Part shown: positions 1-6,364 of the stretch, one piece after another
Layout: each line of letters starts with the position of its first letter
Numbering within the stretch: position 1 is the first letter of the stretch
DNA from: Streptomyces sp. HD
Lineage (GTDB): Bacteria > Actinomycetota > Actinomycetes > Streptomycetales > Streptomycetaceae
NCBI RefSeq assembly: GCF_028369295.1
Contig: NZ_JAQMYP010000017.1
Coordinates: forward strand, 104,904-168,903
Direction of reading: 5' to 3'
DNA length: 64,000 nt
Made by a program: the position numbers and the translations under genes
Notes under the pieces: model-generated
The model's database searches: none
What the model saw: the letters and a program-made list of their open reading frames with translations, nothing else
Told to the model about the DNA's origin: nothing

Positions 1-2
1 TC

Positions 3-464
3 GTGCCGTTCGCCACGGCCACGGCCGCCGCGGCCCTCGTCGTCGCCTCCCTCTTCGCCGTCCAGGCCAACCGGACACAGGACGAGCTGGACGCCCAGCA
101 GGCCCGGGCAAGTGAGATCGCTAACGTTCTCGGGGCGCCGGACGCCCGCGCGACCGCCGACGAGGACGCGGAGGGCCGGACGATCGGAGTGGTCGCCTCC
201 GCATCGGAGGGGCGTGCCGTCGTCACTCTGAGCGGATACGGCGAGTTGCCGAGCGGCCGGGTGCACCAGCTCTGGCAGATGCGCCCCGACGTGCAACCGC
301 GCTCCCTGGGGCTTTTCGACGGCGACACGCCCTTGGTCGCGGCCGGTCTCGACAAATCGGCGACGTCACTGGCTGTGACCGTCGAACCTGACGGAGGCTC
401 ACCACAACCCACCAGCCAGCCCGTTGTCCAACTCGCCCTGAAATCGGTTGGATTCGGAGAGTAA
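3..464 (+). CDS. Anti-sigma factor, RskA C-terminal part (5' truncated by window edge)
   Basis: This is the 3' part of a membrane anti-sigma factor of the RskA family; the N-terminal zinc or helical sigma-binding domain lies outside the window. The visible part opens with a hydrophobic alanine/valine segment (about residues 3-20) that fits the single transmembrane helix. It continues into the extracytoplasmic RskA domain with the typical glycine-rich core GYGELPSGRVHQLW followed by RSLGLFDGD. Such proteins hold an ECF sigma factor at the membrane and release it on regulated proteolysis. The partner sigma gene is expected just upstream but cannot be seen. The GTG at position 3 is probably an internal codon rather than the start. 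Confidence 0.85.
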   Translation: MPFATATAAAALVVASLFAVQANRTQDELDAQQARASEIANVLGAPDARATADEDAEGRTIGVVASASEGRAVVTLSGYGELPSGRVHQLWQMRPDVQPRSLGLFDGDTPLVAAGLDKSATSLAVTVEPDGGSPQPTSQPVVQLALKSVGFGE

Positions 465-590
465 TCAGGAACGGGTTGTCAACACCCTTACGGGGAAGGT
501 GAATCCTGTGACCGCGATACACGAGTGCCTCACCGGGGCGATAGGGTTAACCTGCCCGGGCCGGGTGGACTCGTACGGGTGGGGAGTGAC

Positions 591-860
591 ATGGATCAGA
601 TAACAGTGCGCAGCAGGGCCAGGGTCCCTGCGATCACCTGCGGGAGCAGCGCGACCAGTTCGCGCCTCGACCGCCATCTCTCGGTGCTGGCGGGTCCCGC
701 CGTGCCGCAGCGGGAGGCAGCCGAGGCGACTTCGCTGATGCGTGAGCTGACCACACGTGACAAGACGCACGAGCGCAGCGACCAGGGTGCACGCGTTCGC
801 CGCGTCTCGCTCTTCGCCCCGCTGCGTCGGCTCCGCCGTTCGCTGTTCGGCGGGCGCTGA
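591..860 (+). CDS. Small conserved Streptomyces protein, function unknown
   Basis: An 89-residue basic protein starting MDQITVRSRARVPAITCG and ending in an arginine-rich tail (PLRRLRRSLFGGR). A ribosome binding site (ggggag, 581-586) precedes the ATG at 591, which I prefer to a GTG/ATG further upstream without such a site. I recognise the opening as a recurrent small Streptomyces protein from memory, but no domain or function can be named. There is no signal peptide or membrane segment. It follows the anti-sigma gene by about 126 bases in the same direction, so it could lie downstream of an ECF-type promoter, but no promoter is convincing. Confidence 0.6.
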   Translation: MDQITVRSRARVPAITCGSSATSSRLDRHLSVLAGPAVPQREAAEATSLMRELTTRDKTHERSDQGARVRRVSLFAPLRRLRRSLFGGR

Positions 861-1064
861 CTCCTACCGGCGCTCCCCGAACGACTTCCAGGCCCGCGCC
901 CGACAGATCACACCGTCTCCGGCGCCGTACCGCGCTGTCGTCCGCCGTCATCCCCACGGCACCCGGCGGCGCCTCGGAGTCCTACCGGGCGCGGGCACGT
1001 CCCCCGAATTTCACCCACCCCGCTCATCGGCCCCGTCCCATCCGTAACCGCCTTGGCGCGTACG

Positions 1065-1237
1065 GACGTTGACGGGGCCGACCGCGTGAGTACCGCTCCT
1101 CACCGTCCGCCGCGCGCGTACCCGGCGTACGGCGAGCGGTGCGAACACCGCGAGCAGTACCGCGCACCACGCCGGCGAACCGGCGACCGGATACGCGCCC
1201 GGCCAGGCGGCTCCGTCCGGCACCGCAGCGTTGCCGA
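1065..1237 (-). pseudogene. 3' fragment of an ABC-2 type transporter permease
   Basis: Read on the minus strand from about 1237 leftwards, the frame gives FGNAAVPDGAAWPGAYPV, then a hydrophobic helix SPAWCAVLLAVFAPLAVRR and a basic tail. This is the characteristic end of drug-exporter (DrrB-like) ABC-2 permeases: a PDG-x-AWP loop, last transmembrane helix and arginine-rich C terminus. Nothing upstream in frame resembles the rest of a permease; to the right of 1237 the DNA reads as a TetR tail on the other strand. No early stop follows the tail and the frame runs on to a stop at 1011. This is a relic, not a gene. Confidence 0.6.
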
Positions 1238-1480
1238 AGACTTGGTGGCGACGTACACCGCGAACGAGGTCACCACCGCCGAGCGCACCCGTGCCATGCC
1301 CTGGTCCGAGGAGGAGAGCGCGGTCCGCATCGCCTGCCTCGGCAGCCAGGTCGCCACCGGGAAGTACCCGCGACTGGCCGCGGCCTTCATGGAGGACAGT
1401 GGGTCGATCGAGCTGGAGGCGGTGTTCAGGCGGGCGCTCGAACGGGTGCTGGACGCCTTTGATCCCGGCGCGCGTCAGAT
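1228..1480 (+). pseudogene. C-terminal fragment of a TetR-family regulator
   Basis: The plus-strand frame gives VATYTANEVTTAERTR, then ESAVRIACLGSQVATGKYPR and AAFMEDSGSIELEAVFRRAL. This is the amphipathic ligand-binding C-terminal domain of a TetR regulator. The N-terminal helix-turn-helix is absent: sequence to the left of about 1228 belongs to the permease relic on the opposite strand. No in-frame stop occurs at the expected end, and the frame runs on into the antisense of the ISP-like gene (whose stop is at 1475). TetR regulators of exporters are normally divergent from the transporter they control, so the two relics fit one deletion that removed both 5' halves. Confidence 0.6.
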
Positions 1481-2617
1481 CAGCGCGAGCTGCCCTTCCG
1501 GCCCTTCCTCGTGGCCGTCCAGCACCGACGCCGGTCTGCGGGCCGACTCGGCGACCGGGAGGACTGCGGCCTTGTGGAGGTCGGTCGCGGTGATGGTCGA
1601 CGTCAACTCCTGGTCGAGCGGCTGGAGTTCCGCCAGCAGGGCCAGGACCGTGATCAGCTCCAGCAGCTCCGACGTCCACGCCTGCGGCCAGGTCGCCGGG
1701 CGGATCGCCGCCAGGGTGCCCGGCTCGGGCTCCGTGACGCGGGCGGCGAACCACTGCTCCAGGACCTTCACGCCGGCCACCTCGTAGTCCCAGGCCTGCG
1801 GCGGGACCGGTGAGATGCGGCCCTCGCCCAGCAGCAGGGCCTCCTCCTCGCGGTCGTACTCCAGCGTCAGCGGACGGGAGGGGAGCGGGGCGCGGACGTA
1901 GGGGCGGCGGCCGCCGGGCAGCTTCGGGCGGTCGCCGTCGCGGCGCATCAGCCACAGGGCGCGCCGGCCCGACTCCACGCCGCGGGCCCAGAGTCCGGGG
2001 TCGCCGGTGAGGGGGACGGTGAGGTCCGGGCGTACCGCCGCCAGCGTCCAGGCGAGGACGTCCAGCGGCTCGACCGGTCCGCCGAGCCGGTCCCGCAGGT
2101 GCTCCAGGAGGCCCGGCGCCAGGTTGGGTTCCGTGCCGCCGGGGCGGCGGTACAGCGGGCGGACGCGGCCAGGGCGGAGCAGCGGGAGCAGCGAGGTCGC
2201 CAGCAGGCCGGACTCCGGGGTCTCCAGGACGAAGATCTGGTGCTCGTCCGCCACCCGCCACAGCTCGGGACGGGCCGCGTCGATCAGGCGGTGGTCGGGG
2301 ATCAGCCACTGCTCGTCGAACGGTGCGTGCAGGACGCGCACCGGGTCCGGGCAGGGGCCCGAGGCACGGAACAGTTTCGCCGTGTCGGTCGACTGGCCGG
2401 GAAGCTGTCCGACCGCCGAGTGCAGGGTGCGGGAGCGCGTCGGCTCCAGCAGGGCCTCCCGGTCCGGGCCCTCGGCCTTCACGAACGCGTCCCAGCGGGC
2501 CTTCAGGGACGCCGCGTCGGGGCCCGTCGGCCACCCCCGGCCGAGCCGCGGCGGTGCGACGGACCACGGCATGAGGTCCGCCAGCAGCGGAGCGTCGTCG
2601 TGCGTCACGCTGGGCAT
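1475..2617 (-). CDS. Orphan type ISP restriction-modification C-terminal (specificity) domain protein
   Basis: A 380-residue protein (ATG at 2617) resembling only the C-terminal target-recognition part of type ISP single-chain restriction-modification enzymes. Hallmarks are FDEQWLIPDHRLIDAARPEL near residue 105, then SPVPPQAWDYEVAGVKVLEQW near 265 and the terminal RRPASVLDGHEEGPEGQ. There is no helicase or nuclease motif, no methyltransferase FxGxG or NPPY motif, and the length is far below the roughly 1600 residues of a full enzyme. Streptomyces genomes carry such stand-alone versions under the name type ISP restriction/modification enzyme. Activity as a restriction enzyme is not expected; DNA binding is an inference. 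It is monocistronic, and its 3' end overlaps the TetR relic. Confidence 0.7.
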   Translation of the reverse strand: MPSVTHDDAPLLADLMPWSVAPPRLGRGWPTGPDAASLKARWDAFVKAEGPDREALLEPTRSRTLHSAVGQLPGQSTDTAKLFRASGPCPDPVRVLHAPFDEQWLIPDHRLIDAARPELWRVADEHQIFVLETPESGLLATSLLPLLRPGRVRPLYRRPGGTEPNLAPGLLEHLRDRLGGPVEPLDVLAWTLAAVRPDLTVPLTGDPGLWARGVESGRRALWLMRRDGDRPKLPGGRRPYVRAPLPSRPLTLEYDREEEALLLGEGRISPVPPQAWDYEVAGVKVLEQWFAARVTEPEPGTLAAIRPATWPQAWTSELLELITVLALLAELQPLDQELTSTITATDLHKAAVLPVAESARRPASVLDGHEEGPEGQLALI

Positions 2618-2644
2618 CGTACGGCCTGGCTCCGAAACGCGGGT

Positions 2645-2712
2645 TGGGGCAGCGCCCCGAAAGGGGCGCGGGGAACTGCGCGACCAGCCCCCACCGGCCG
2701 CAGGTCTCGTAC
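2645..2712. repeat. Dispersed Streptomyces intergenic repeat, copy 1
   Basis: The intergenic stretch contains gggcgcggggaactgcgcga followed by accagcccccaccggccgcag. The same core recurs at 20867-20925 and, inverted, at 34318-34402 and 49840-49925. It includes short self-complementary parts (gccccgaaaggggc at its left side) and lies between convergent or co-directional gene ends. This is a non-coding repeat family scattered through Streptomyces genomes; its role (terminator or RNA structure) is unknown. Confidence 0.7.
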
Positions 2713-2717
2713 CACGC

Positions 2718-3467
2718 CTATGTTGCTTCCAAGGTCACCGTGAACGAGAACCGGTCGCCCCGGTAGTGGATGACCGCCACGTCCAGCACCCGCCCCTCCA
2801 TGTCGTACGTCACCCCCGTGTAGTGCAGGATCGGGCTCAGCAACGGGACTTGGAGCAGCTTCGCCGTCTCCGGGTCGGCCAGGCGAGCCTCCACCGTGTC
2901 CGTGATGCGGCTGATGTCCGCCCCGACGACATCCCGCAACACCTTGGTCATCGGCCAGCGGACCAGGTCGTCCAGGTCTATGCGCGCGGCCAGTTCGGGG
3001 CGGACGTAGTTGCGGGCGTGGTTGGTCGGCTCGCCCGTCTTCTCGTCGCTGCGCAGACGGTGGTACGTCGCCACCTCGTCGACGTCCGGGAAGTACTCGG
3101 CGAGTTCGCCCGGCACCGGCGCCTTGCCGTGGTCCAGCAGCTCGGTCGCCATGCCGGACTGCTGGGCCACGATCGCGTCCACCGAGCCGAGCAGCCGCAC
3201 GGGGGAGCCCCGGCGGGCGTCCGGCTCGATGAACGTGCCGCGTCTGCGATGCCGCGTGATCAGGCCCTCGTCCTCCAGCTCCTTCAGCGCCTGCCGCATG
3301 GTCAGCACGCTCACGCCGTAGTGCTCGGCCAGCTGCTCCTCGGTGGGCAGGCGCAGCGGGTCCTGCGGGCGGCGGCCCAGTATCGAGGCGCGCAGCGACT
3401 GCGACACCTGGTACCAGAGCGGCAGCTTGCGGTTCAGGACGATCGAGTCCGGGGCGAAGGAGGTCAC
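2718..3467 (-). CDS. GntR/HutC-family transcriptional regulator (likely controls hmgA)
   Basis: A 249-residue regulator with GTG start. Residues about 13-80 form the GntR winged helix (LPTEEQLAEHYGVSVLTMRQ, then ALKELEDEGLITRHRRRGTF). Residues about 100-245 form the UTRA effector domain typical of the HutC subfamily, ending DVAVIHYRGDRFSFTV. It lies 27 bases downstream of homogentisate dioxygenase on the same strand, so the two are probably co-transcribed, and the regulator likely senses homogentisate or a related acid. Candidate operator: the inverted repeat at 4834-4853 in front of hmgA. HutC members are usually repressors, but the effector is inferred from context only. Confidence 0.85.
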   Translation of the reverse strand: MTSFAPDSIVLNRKLPLWYQVSQSLRASILGRRPQDPLRLPTEEQLAEHYGVSVLTMRQALKELEDEGLITRHRRRGTFIEPDARRGSPVRLLGSVDAIVAQQSGMATELLDHGKAPVPGELAEYFPDVDEVATYHRLRSDEKTGEPTNHARNYVRPELAARIDLDDLVRWPMTKVLRDVVGADISRITDTVEARLADPETAKLLQVPLLSPILHYTGVTYDMEGRVLDVAVIHYRGDRFSFTVTLEAT

Positions 3468-3494
3468 GGGGCCATCCGTACCGGTCGGGGATCT

Positions 3495-4811
3495 TTACTG
3501 CAAGGGGCGGAAGTGGCGCTCCATGCCCTGCCAGACGTCGTCATAGCGTCGCTGGAGGTGGTCGGCGTCGGCCGCCTGCGGGGTCAGCGTCACCGGCCAG
3601 CGGGTCTCGAACATGAACGCCAGACCGTCGTCGATCTTCTGCGGCTTCAGCTCCGCGGCGCTCGCCCTGTCGAACGTCTCCCGGTCCGGGCCGTGCGCCG
3701 ACATCATGTTGTGCAGCGAGCCGCCGCCCGGCACGAAGCCCTCCGCCTTGGCGTCGTAGGCGCCCTCGACGAGGCCCATGTACTCGCTCATCACGTTCCG
3801 GTGGAAGTAGGGCGGCCGGAATGTGTCCTCGCCGACCAGCCAGCGCGGCGCGAAGACCACGAAGTCGACGCCCGCCAGCCCCGGGGTGTCCGACGGTGAC
3901 GTCAGCACCGTGAAGATCGACGGGTCGGGGTGGTCGTATGAGATGGTGCCGATCACATTGAAACGGCGCAGATCATAGACGTACGGCACATGGTTGCCGT
4001 GCCAGGCGACCACGTCGAGGGGTGTGTGGTCGTAGGTGGCCCTCCAGAGGTTGCCGCAGAACTTGTTCACCACCTCCACCGGGCCCTCGGTGTCGTCGTA
4101 CGCGGCCACCGGCGCCTTGAAGTCCCGGGCGTTCGCGAGGCCGTTGGCGCCGATCGGGCCGAGGTCGGGGAGGTGGAAGGGCGCACCATAGTTCTCGCAC
4201 ACATAGCCTCGGGCGGAGGCGTCCAGCAGCTCCACACGGAAGCGCACCCCACGTGGGATCAGCGCCACATGTGCCGGCTCCACATGCAGCATTCCGAACT
4301 CCGTGTGCAGCAGCAGTCCGCCGCGCTCCGGGACGATCAGCAGCTCGCCGTCGGCGTCGCTGAAGACGCGGTCCATCGAGGAGTTGGCGTGGTACAGGTG
4401 CACGGCCATGCCGGTGCGCTGGGTCGCGTCGCCGTTGCCGCCGAGGGTCCACAGGCCGGCGAGGAAGTCGGTGCCGGGTGCGGGCTCGGGCAGGGGGTTC
4501 CAGCGCAGACGGTTCGGGTCGGGCACGGACTCCGTGAAGGGGGCCGTGCGGATCGCTCCGTTGTCCATGCGGCTGAAGGCGGGGTGCGCGGCCGACGGGC
4601 GGATGCGGTACAGCCACGAGCGGCGGTTGTGCGCCCTCGGCTCGGTGAACGCCGACCCGCTCAGCTGCTCGGCGTACAGGCCCAGCGGGGCGCGCTGGGG
4701 TGAGTTGCGACCCTCGGGAAGTGCACCGGGCACCGCCTCCGAGCTGTGCTCATTGCCGAAACCGGAGAGGTAGGTCAGCCCTTCCGCGGTCTTCCGCGCG
4801 TCCCCGCTCAT
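3495..4811 (-). CDS. hmgA: Homogentisate 1,2-dioxygenase
   Basis: A 438-residue cytosolic non-heme iron dioxygenase that opens homogentisate to maleylacetoacetate in tyrosine and phenylalanine catabolism. Length matches the family. The N terminus has the family signature YLSGFGNEHSSEAVPGALP. The iron site is visible in the C-terminal cupin as RPPYFHRNVMSEYMG (His and Glu ligands) and NMMSAHGPD (second His); the preceding HGNHVPYVYDLRRFN is also typical. The ATG at 4811 has a good ribosome binding site (aaggga). The HutC-type regulator follows in the same operon. The next pathway enzymes (maleylacetoacetate isomerase, fumarylacetoacetase) are not in the window. Loss of this enzyme in Streptomyces is known to cause brown pigment from homogentisate. 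Confidence 0.95.
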   Translation of the reverse strand: MSGDARKTAEGLTYLSGFGNEHSSEAVPGALPEGRNSPQRAPLGLYAEQLSGSAFTEPRAHNRRSWLYRIRPSAAHPAFSRMDNGAIRTAPFTESVPDPNRLRWNPLPEPAPGTDFLAGLWTLGGNGDATQRTGMAVHLYHANSSMDRVFSDADGELLIVPERGGLLLHTEFGMLHVEPAHVALIPRGVRFRVELLDASARGYVCENYGAPFHLPDLGPIGANGLANARDFKAPVAAYDDTEGPVEVVNKFCGNLWRATYDHTPLDVVAWHGNHVPYVYDLRRFNVIGTISYDHPDPSIFTVLTSPSDTPGLAGVDFVVFAPRWLVGEDTFRPPYFHRNVMSEYMGLVEGAYDAKAEGFVPGGGSLHNMMSAHGPDRETFDRASAAELKPQKIDDGLAFMFETRWPVTLTPQAADADHLQRRYDDVWQGMERHFRPLQ

Positions 4812-4833
4812 GATCGCTCCCTTGAGATCTGAT

Positions 4834-4853
4834 TCCTATGCTTCACCGTAGGA
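4834..4853. promoter_or_regulatory. Inverted repeat in hmgA promoter region (candidate GntR operator)
   Basis: TCCTA (4834-4838) and TAGGA (4849-4853) form a 5-bp inverted repeat with a 10-base spacer; one more pair holds if a single mismatch is allowed. It sits 20-40 bases upstream of the hmgA start in the 172-base divergent region shared with the lipoprotein gene. Its position suits a repressor such as the neighbouring HutC protein. The arms are short, so this is a candidate only. Confidence 0.35.
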
Positions 4854-4983
4854 TTGCGTTTTCCCGGGCGCAAGAGCGGCGGAACAGATTCGGCCGGTCC
4901 TCCTCAGGAGGTACGACAGGATCGGGACATCAACCAGACCTGAGGGGGATTCGGCTGTCGGAGGGGTGTTCTAGTCTCCGGAC

Positions 4984-5640
4984 ATGTCGTGGACGCGGAG
5001 CCTTCTCGCCGCGCTCGCGGTCTGTGTCCTGCTGCTGACCGGATCCGTGGGCTGCGGTCCCAGTGATGCGCGGGAACAGGGACAGGGCGGGGTGTCCCCG
5101 GTGGGCAAGGTCCTCGACGACACCGACGGCGAGGGGCGGCACTACCGGGAGGTGGGCAAGGGCGGCGCCCCCGAGGTCGGCGTAGAGGTGCAGCCGGATC
5201 CGGGCGGCGGTGCCGGCGGTGCCGGCGGCTGGGACGTACGGCTGACCGTGCGCGACTTCCGCTTCTCGCCCGCCGGCGCCGAGGCGAAGGCGATGGCCGG
5301 CCGCGGGCTCGCGTACCTCTACGTGGACGGCCGTCTCGTGACCAGGCTCCGCATGCCGGAGTACCGTCTGGCTCCCAACCTCGTCCCGCGCGGCACGCAC
5401 CAGGTCACCGTCCGGCTGTACGCCGACGACGGCACGGTGTGGGCGGTGGACGGCAAGCCCGTCGAGAACACGGCCGCCATCACGGCATCTCAGGAGGAGG
5501 CGACCGCGACGCCGGCCGGCACGCCGAAGCCGGCCGCCACGCCGGCGGCGACCCCGTCCCCCGCGGCACTGAGCGCGCCGGGTACCGGCTTCCGTACAGG
5601 GGGGCGAGCTTCACCGGAACGAGCCGGAAAGGCATCATGA
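4984..5640 (+). CDS. Putative lipoprotein with Pro/Ala/Thr-rich tail
   Basis: A 218-residue exported protein. Residues 1-23 are a signal peptide (MSWTRSLLAALAVCVLLLTG) ending in SVGC, an acceptable though not ideal lipobox with Cys24 as the lipid anchor. A compact middle domain (about residues 80-160, DVRLTVRDFRFSPAG then RGTHQVTVRLYADDG) resembles a small beta-sandwich. The last 50 residues are low-complexity Ala/Pro/Thr. The stop overlaps the start of the downstream TetR gene (ATGA, 5637-5640), so the pair is translationally coupled. No function can be assigned. The regulator may respond to something this protein binds, but that is speculation. Confidence 0.7.
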   Translation: MSWTRSLLAALAVCVLLLTGSVGCGPSDAREQGQGGVSPVGKVLDDTDGEGRHYREVGKGGAPEVGVEVQPDPGGGAGGAGGWDVRLTVRDFRFSPAGAEAKAMAGRGLAYLYVDGRLVTRLRMPEYRLAPNLVPRGTHQVTVRLYADDGTVWAVDGKPVENTAAITASQEEATATPAGTPKPAATPAATPSPAALSAPGTGFRTGGRASPERAGKAS

Positions 5641-6251
5641 AGACCGTGCCCCATCCCGCATCGCTACGCCGGGCGCCCGTGCAGCGGCGCAGCGCCGAAC
5701 GGCTCACCCGAATCCTCGACGCCTGCGCCGACCTCCTCGACGAGGTCGGCTACGACGACCTGAGCACCCGGGCCGTGGCCCAGCGTGCCGGTGTTCCCAT
5801 CGGTTCGGTCTACCGCTTCTTCGGCAACAAGCGCCAGATGGCCGACGCCCTCGCCCAGCGCAACCTGGAGCGCTACACCGCCCGCGTCACCGAGCGCCTC
5901 AAGGGGGCCGGCGACGGAGGCTGGCGCTCCGCCATGGACGTCGTGCTCGACGAGTACCTCGCCATGAAGCGCACCGCGCCCGGCTTCTCCCTGGTCGACT
6001 TCGGCAACCAGATTCCGGTCGGCAACCGCGGCGAACCCAACCACCGGGTCGCCGACCGCCTCACCGAGCTGCTCTCCGGCTACCTCGACCGCGAGCCCGA
6101 CGACGATCTGCGCCGTACCTTCCTGATCTCCGTCGAGACCGCCGACACCCTGGTCCACCTGGCCTTCCGGATGGCACCGGAGGGCGATGAGCGGATCATC
6201 GAGGAGGCCCGGGAGCTGCTGCGGGCGTATCTGGCGCGCGTGCTCGACTGA
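5637..6251 (+). CDS. TetR-family regulator
   Basis: A 204-residue TetR protein. The helix-turn-helix is at about residues 20-66: RILDACADLLDEVGYDDLS, then AVAQRAGVPIGSVYRFFGNK. The C-terminal domain is of the type with a conserved DFGNQIPVGNRGEPNHRVAD stretch, seen in regulators annotated TetR_C_17-like. The ATG at 5637 overlaps the lipoprotein stop. A perfect 7-bp inverted repeat at 6300-6315 lies between this gene and the molybdopterin oxidoreductase and is the obvious operator for control of the downstream gene. Ligand unknown. Confidence 0.85.
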   Translation: MKTVPHPASLRRAPVQRRSAERLTRILDACADLLDEVGYDDLSTRAVAQRAGVPIGSVYRFFGNKRQMADALAQRNLERYTARVTERLKGAGDGGWRSAMDVVLDEYLAMKRTAPGFSLVDFGNQIPVGNRGEPNHRVADRLTELLSGYLDREPDDDLRRTFLISVETADTLVHLAFRMAPEGDERIIEEARELLRAYLARVLD

Positions 6252-6299
6252 ACCGGAGGAGAATTTCCGACCTCACCCCTCCGAGCCCTCCCCTCCATG

Positions 6300-6315
6300 C
6301 ATACCGGTCGGTATG
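6300..6315. promoter_or_regulatory. TetR-type operator CATACCG-N2-CGGTATG
   Basis: Arms 6300-6306 and 6309-6315 are perfectly complementary with a 2-base centre. The site is 49 bases downstream of the TetR stop and 50 bases upstream of the oxidoreductase GTG, where a repressor would block transcription. The half-site resembles those at 17636, 34422 and 39944, but the spacing is 4 bases shorter, so a different regulator probably binds. Confidence 0.6.
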
Positions 6316-6364
6316 CTCGGCTGTGAGTCCGCGCGTCATTGCCGCCGCCACCTCGGGAGGACCC

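Noticed and set aside
757..1047. Small plus-strand frame before the deletion scar
   Set aside because: No ribosome binding site, Ser/Pro/Arg-rich shadow composition and overlap with the small protein at 591-860.
1011..2567. Very long minus-strand frame in another phase over the ISP-like gene
   Set aside because: Its composition is Arg/Pro/Gly/Ala-rich, as in shadow frames. Only its last 60 codons resemble a real family (the permease tail); the rest is the shadow of 1475-2617.
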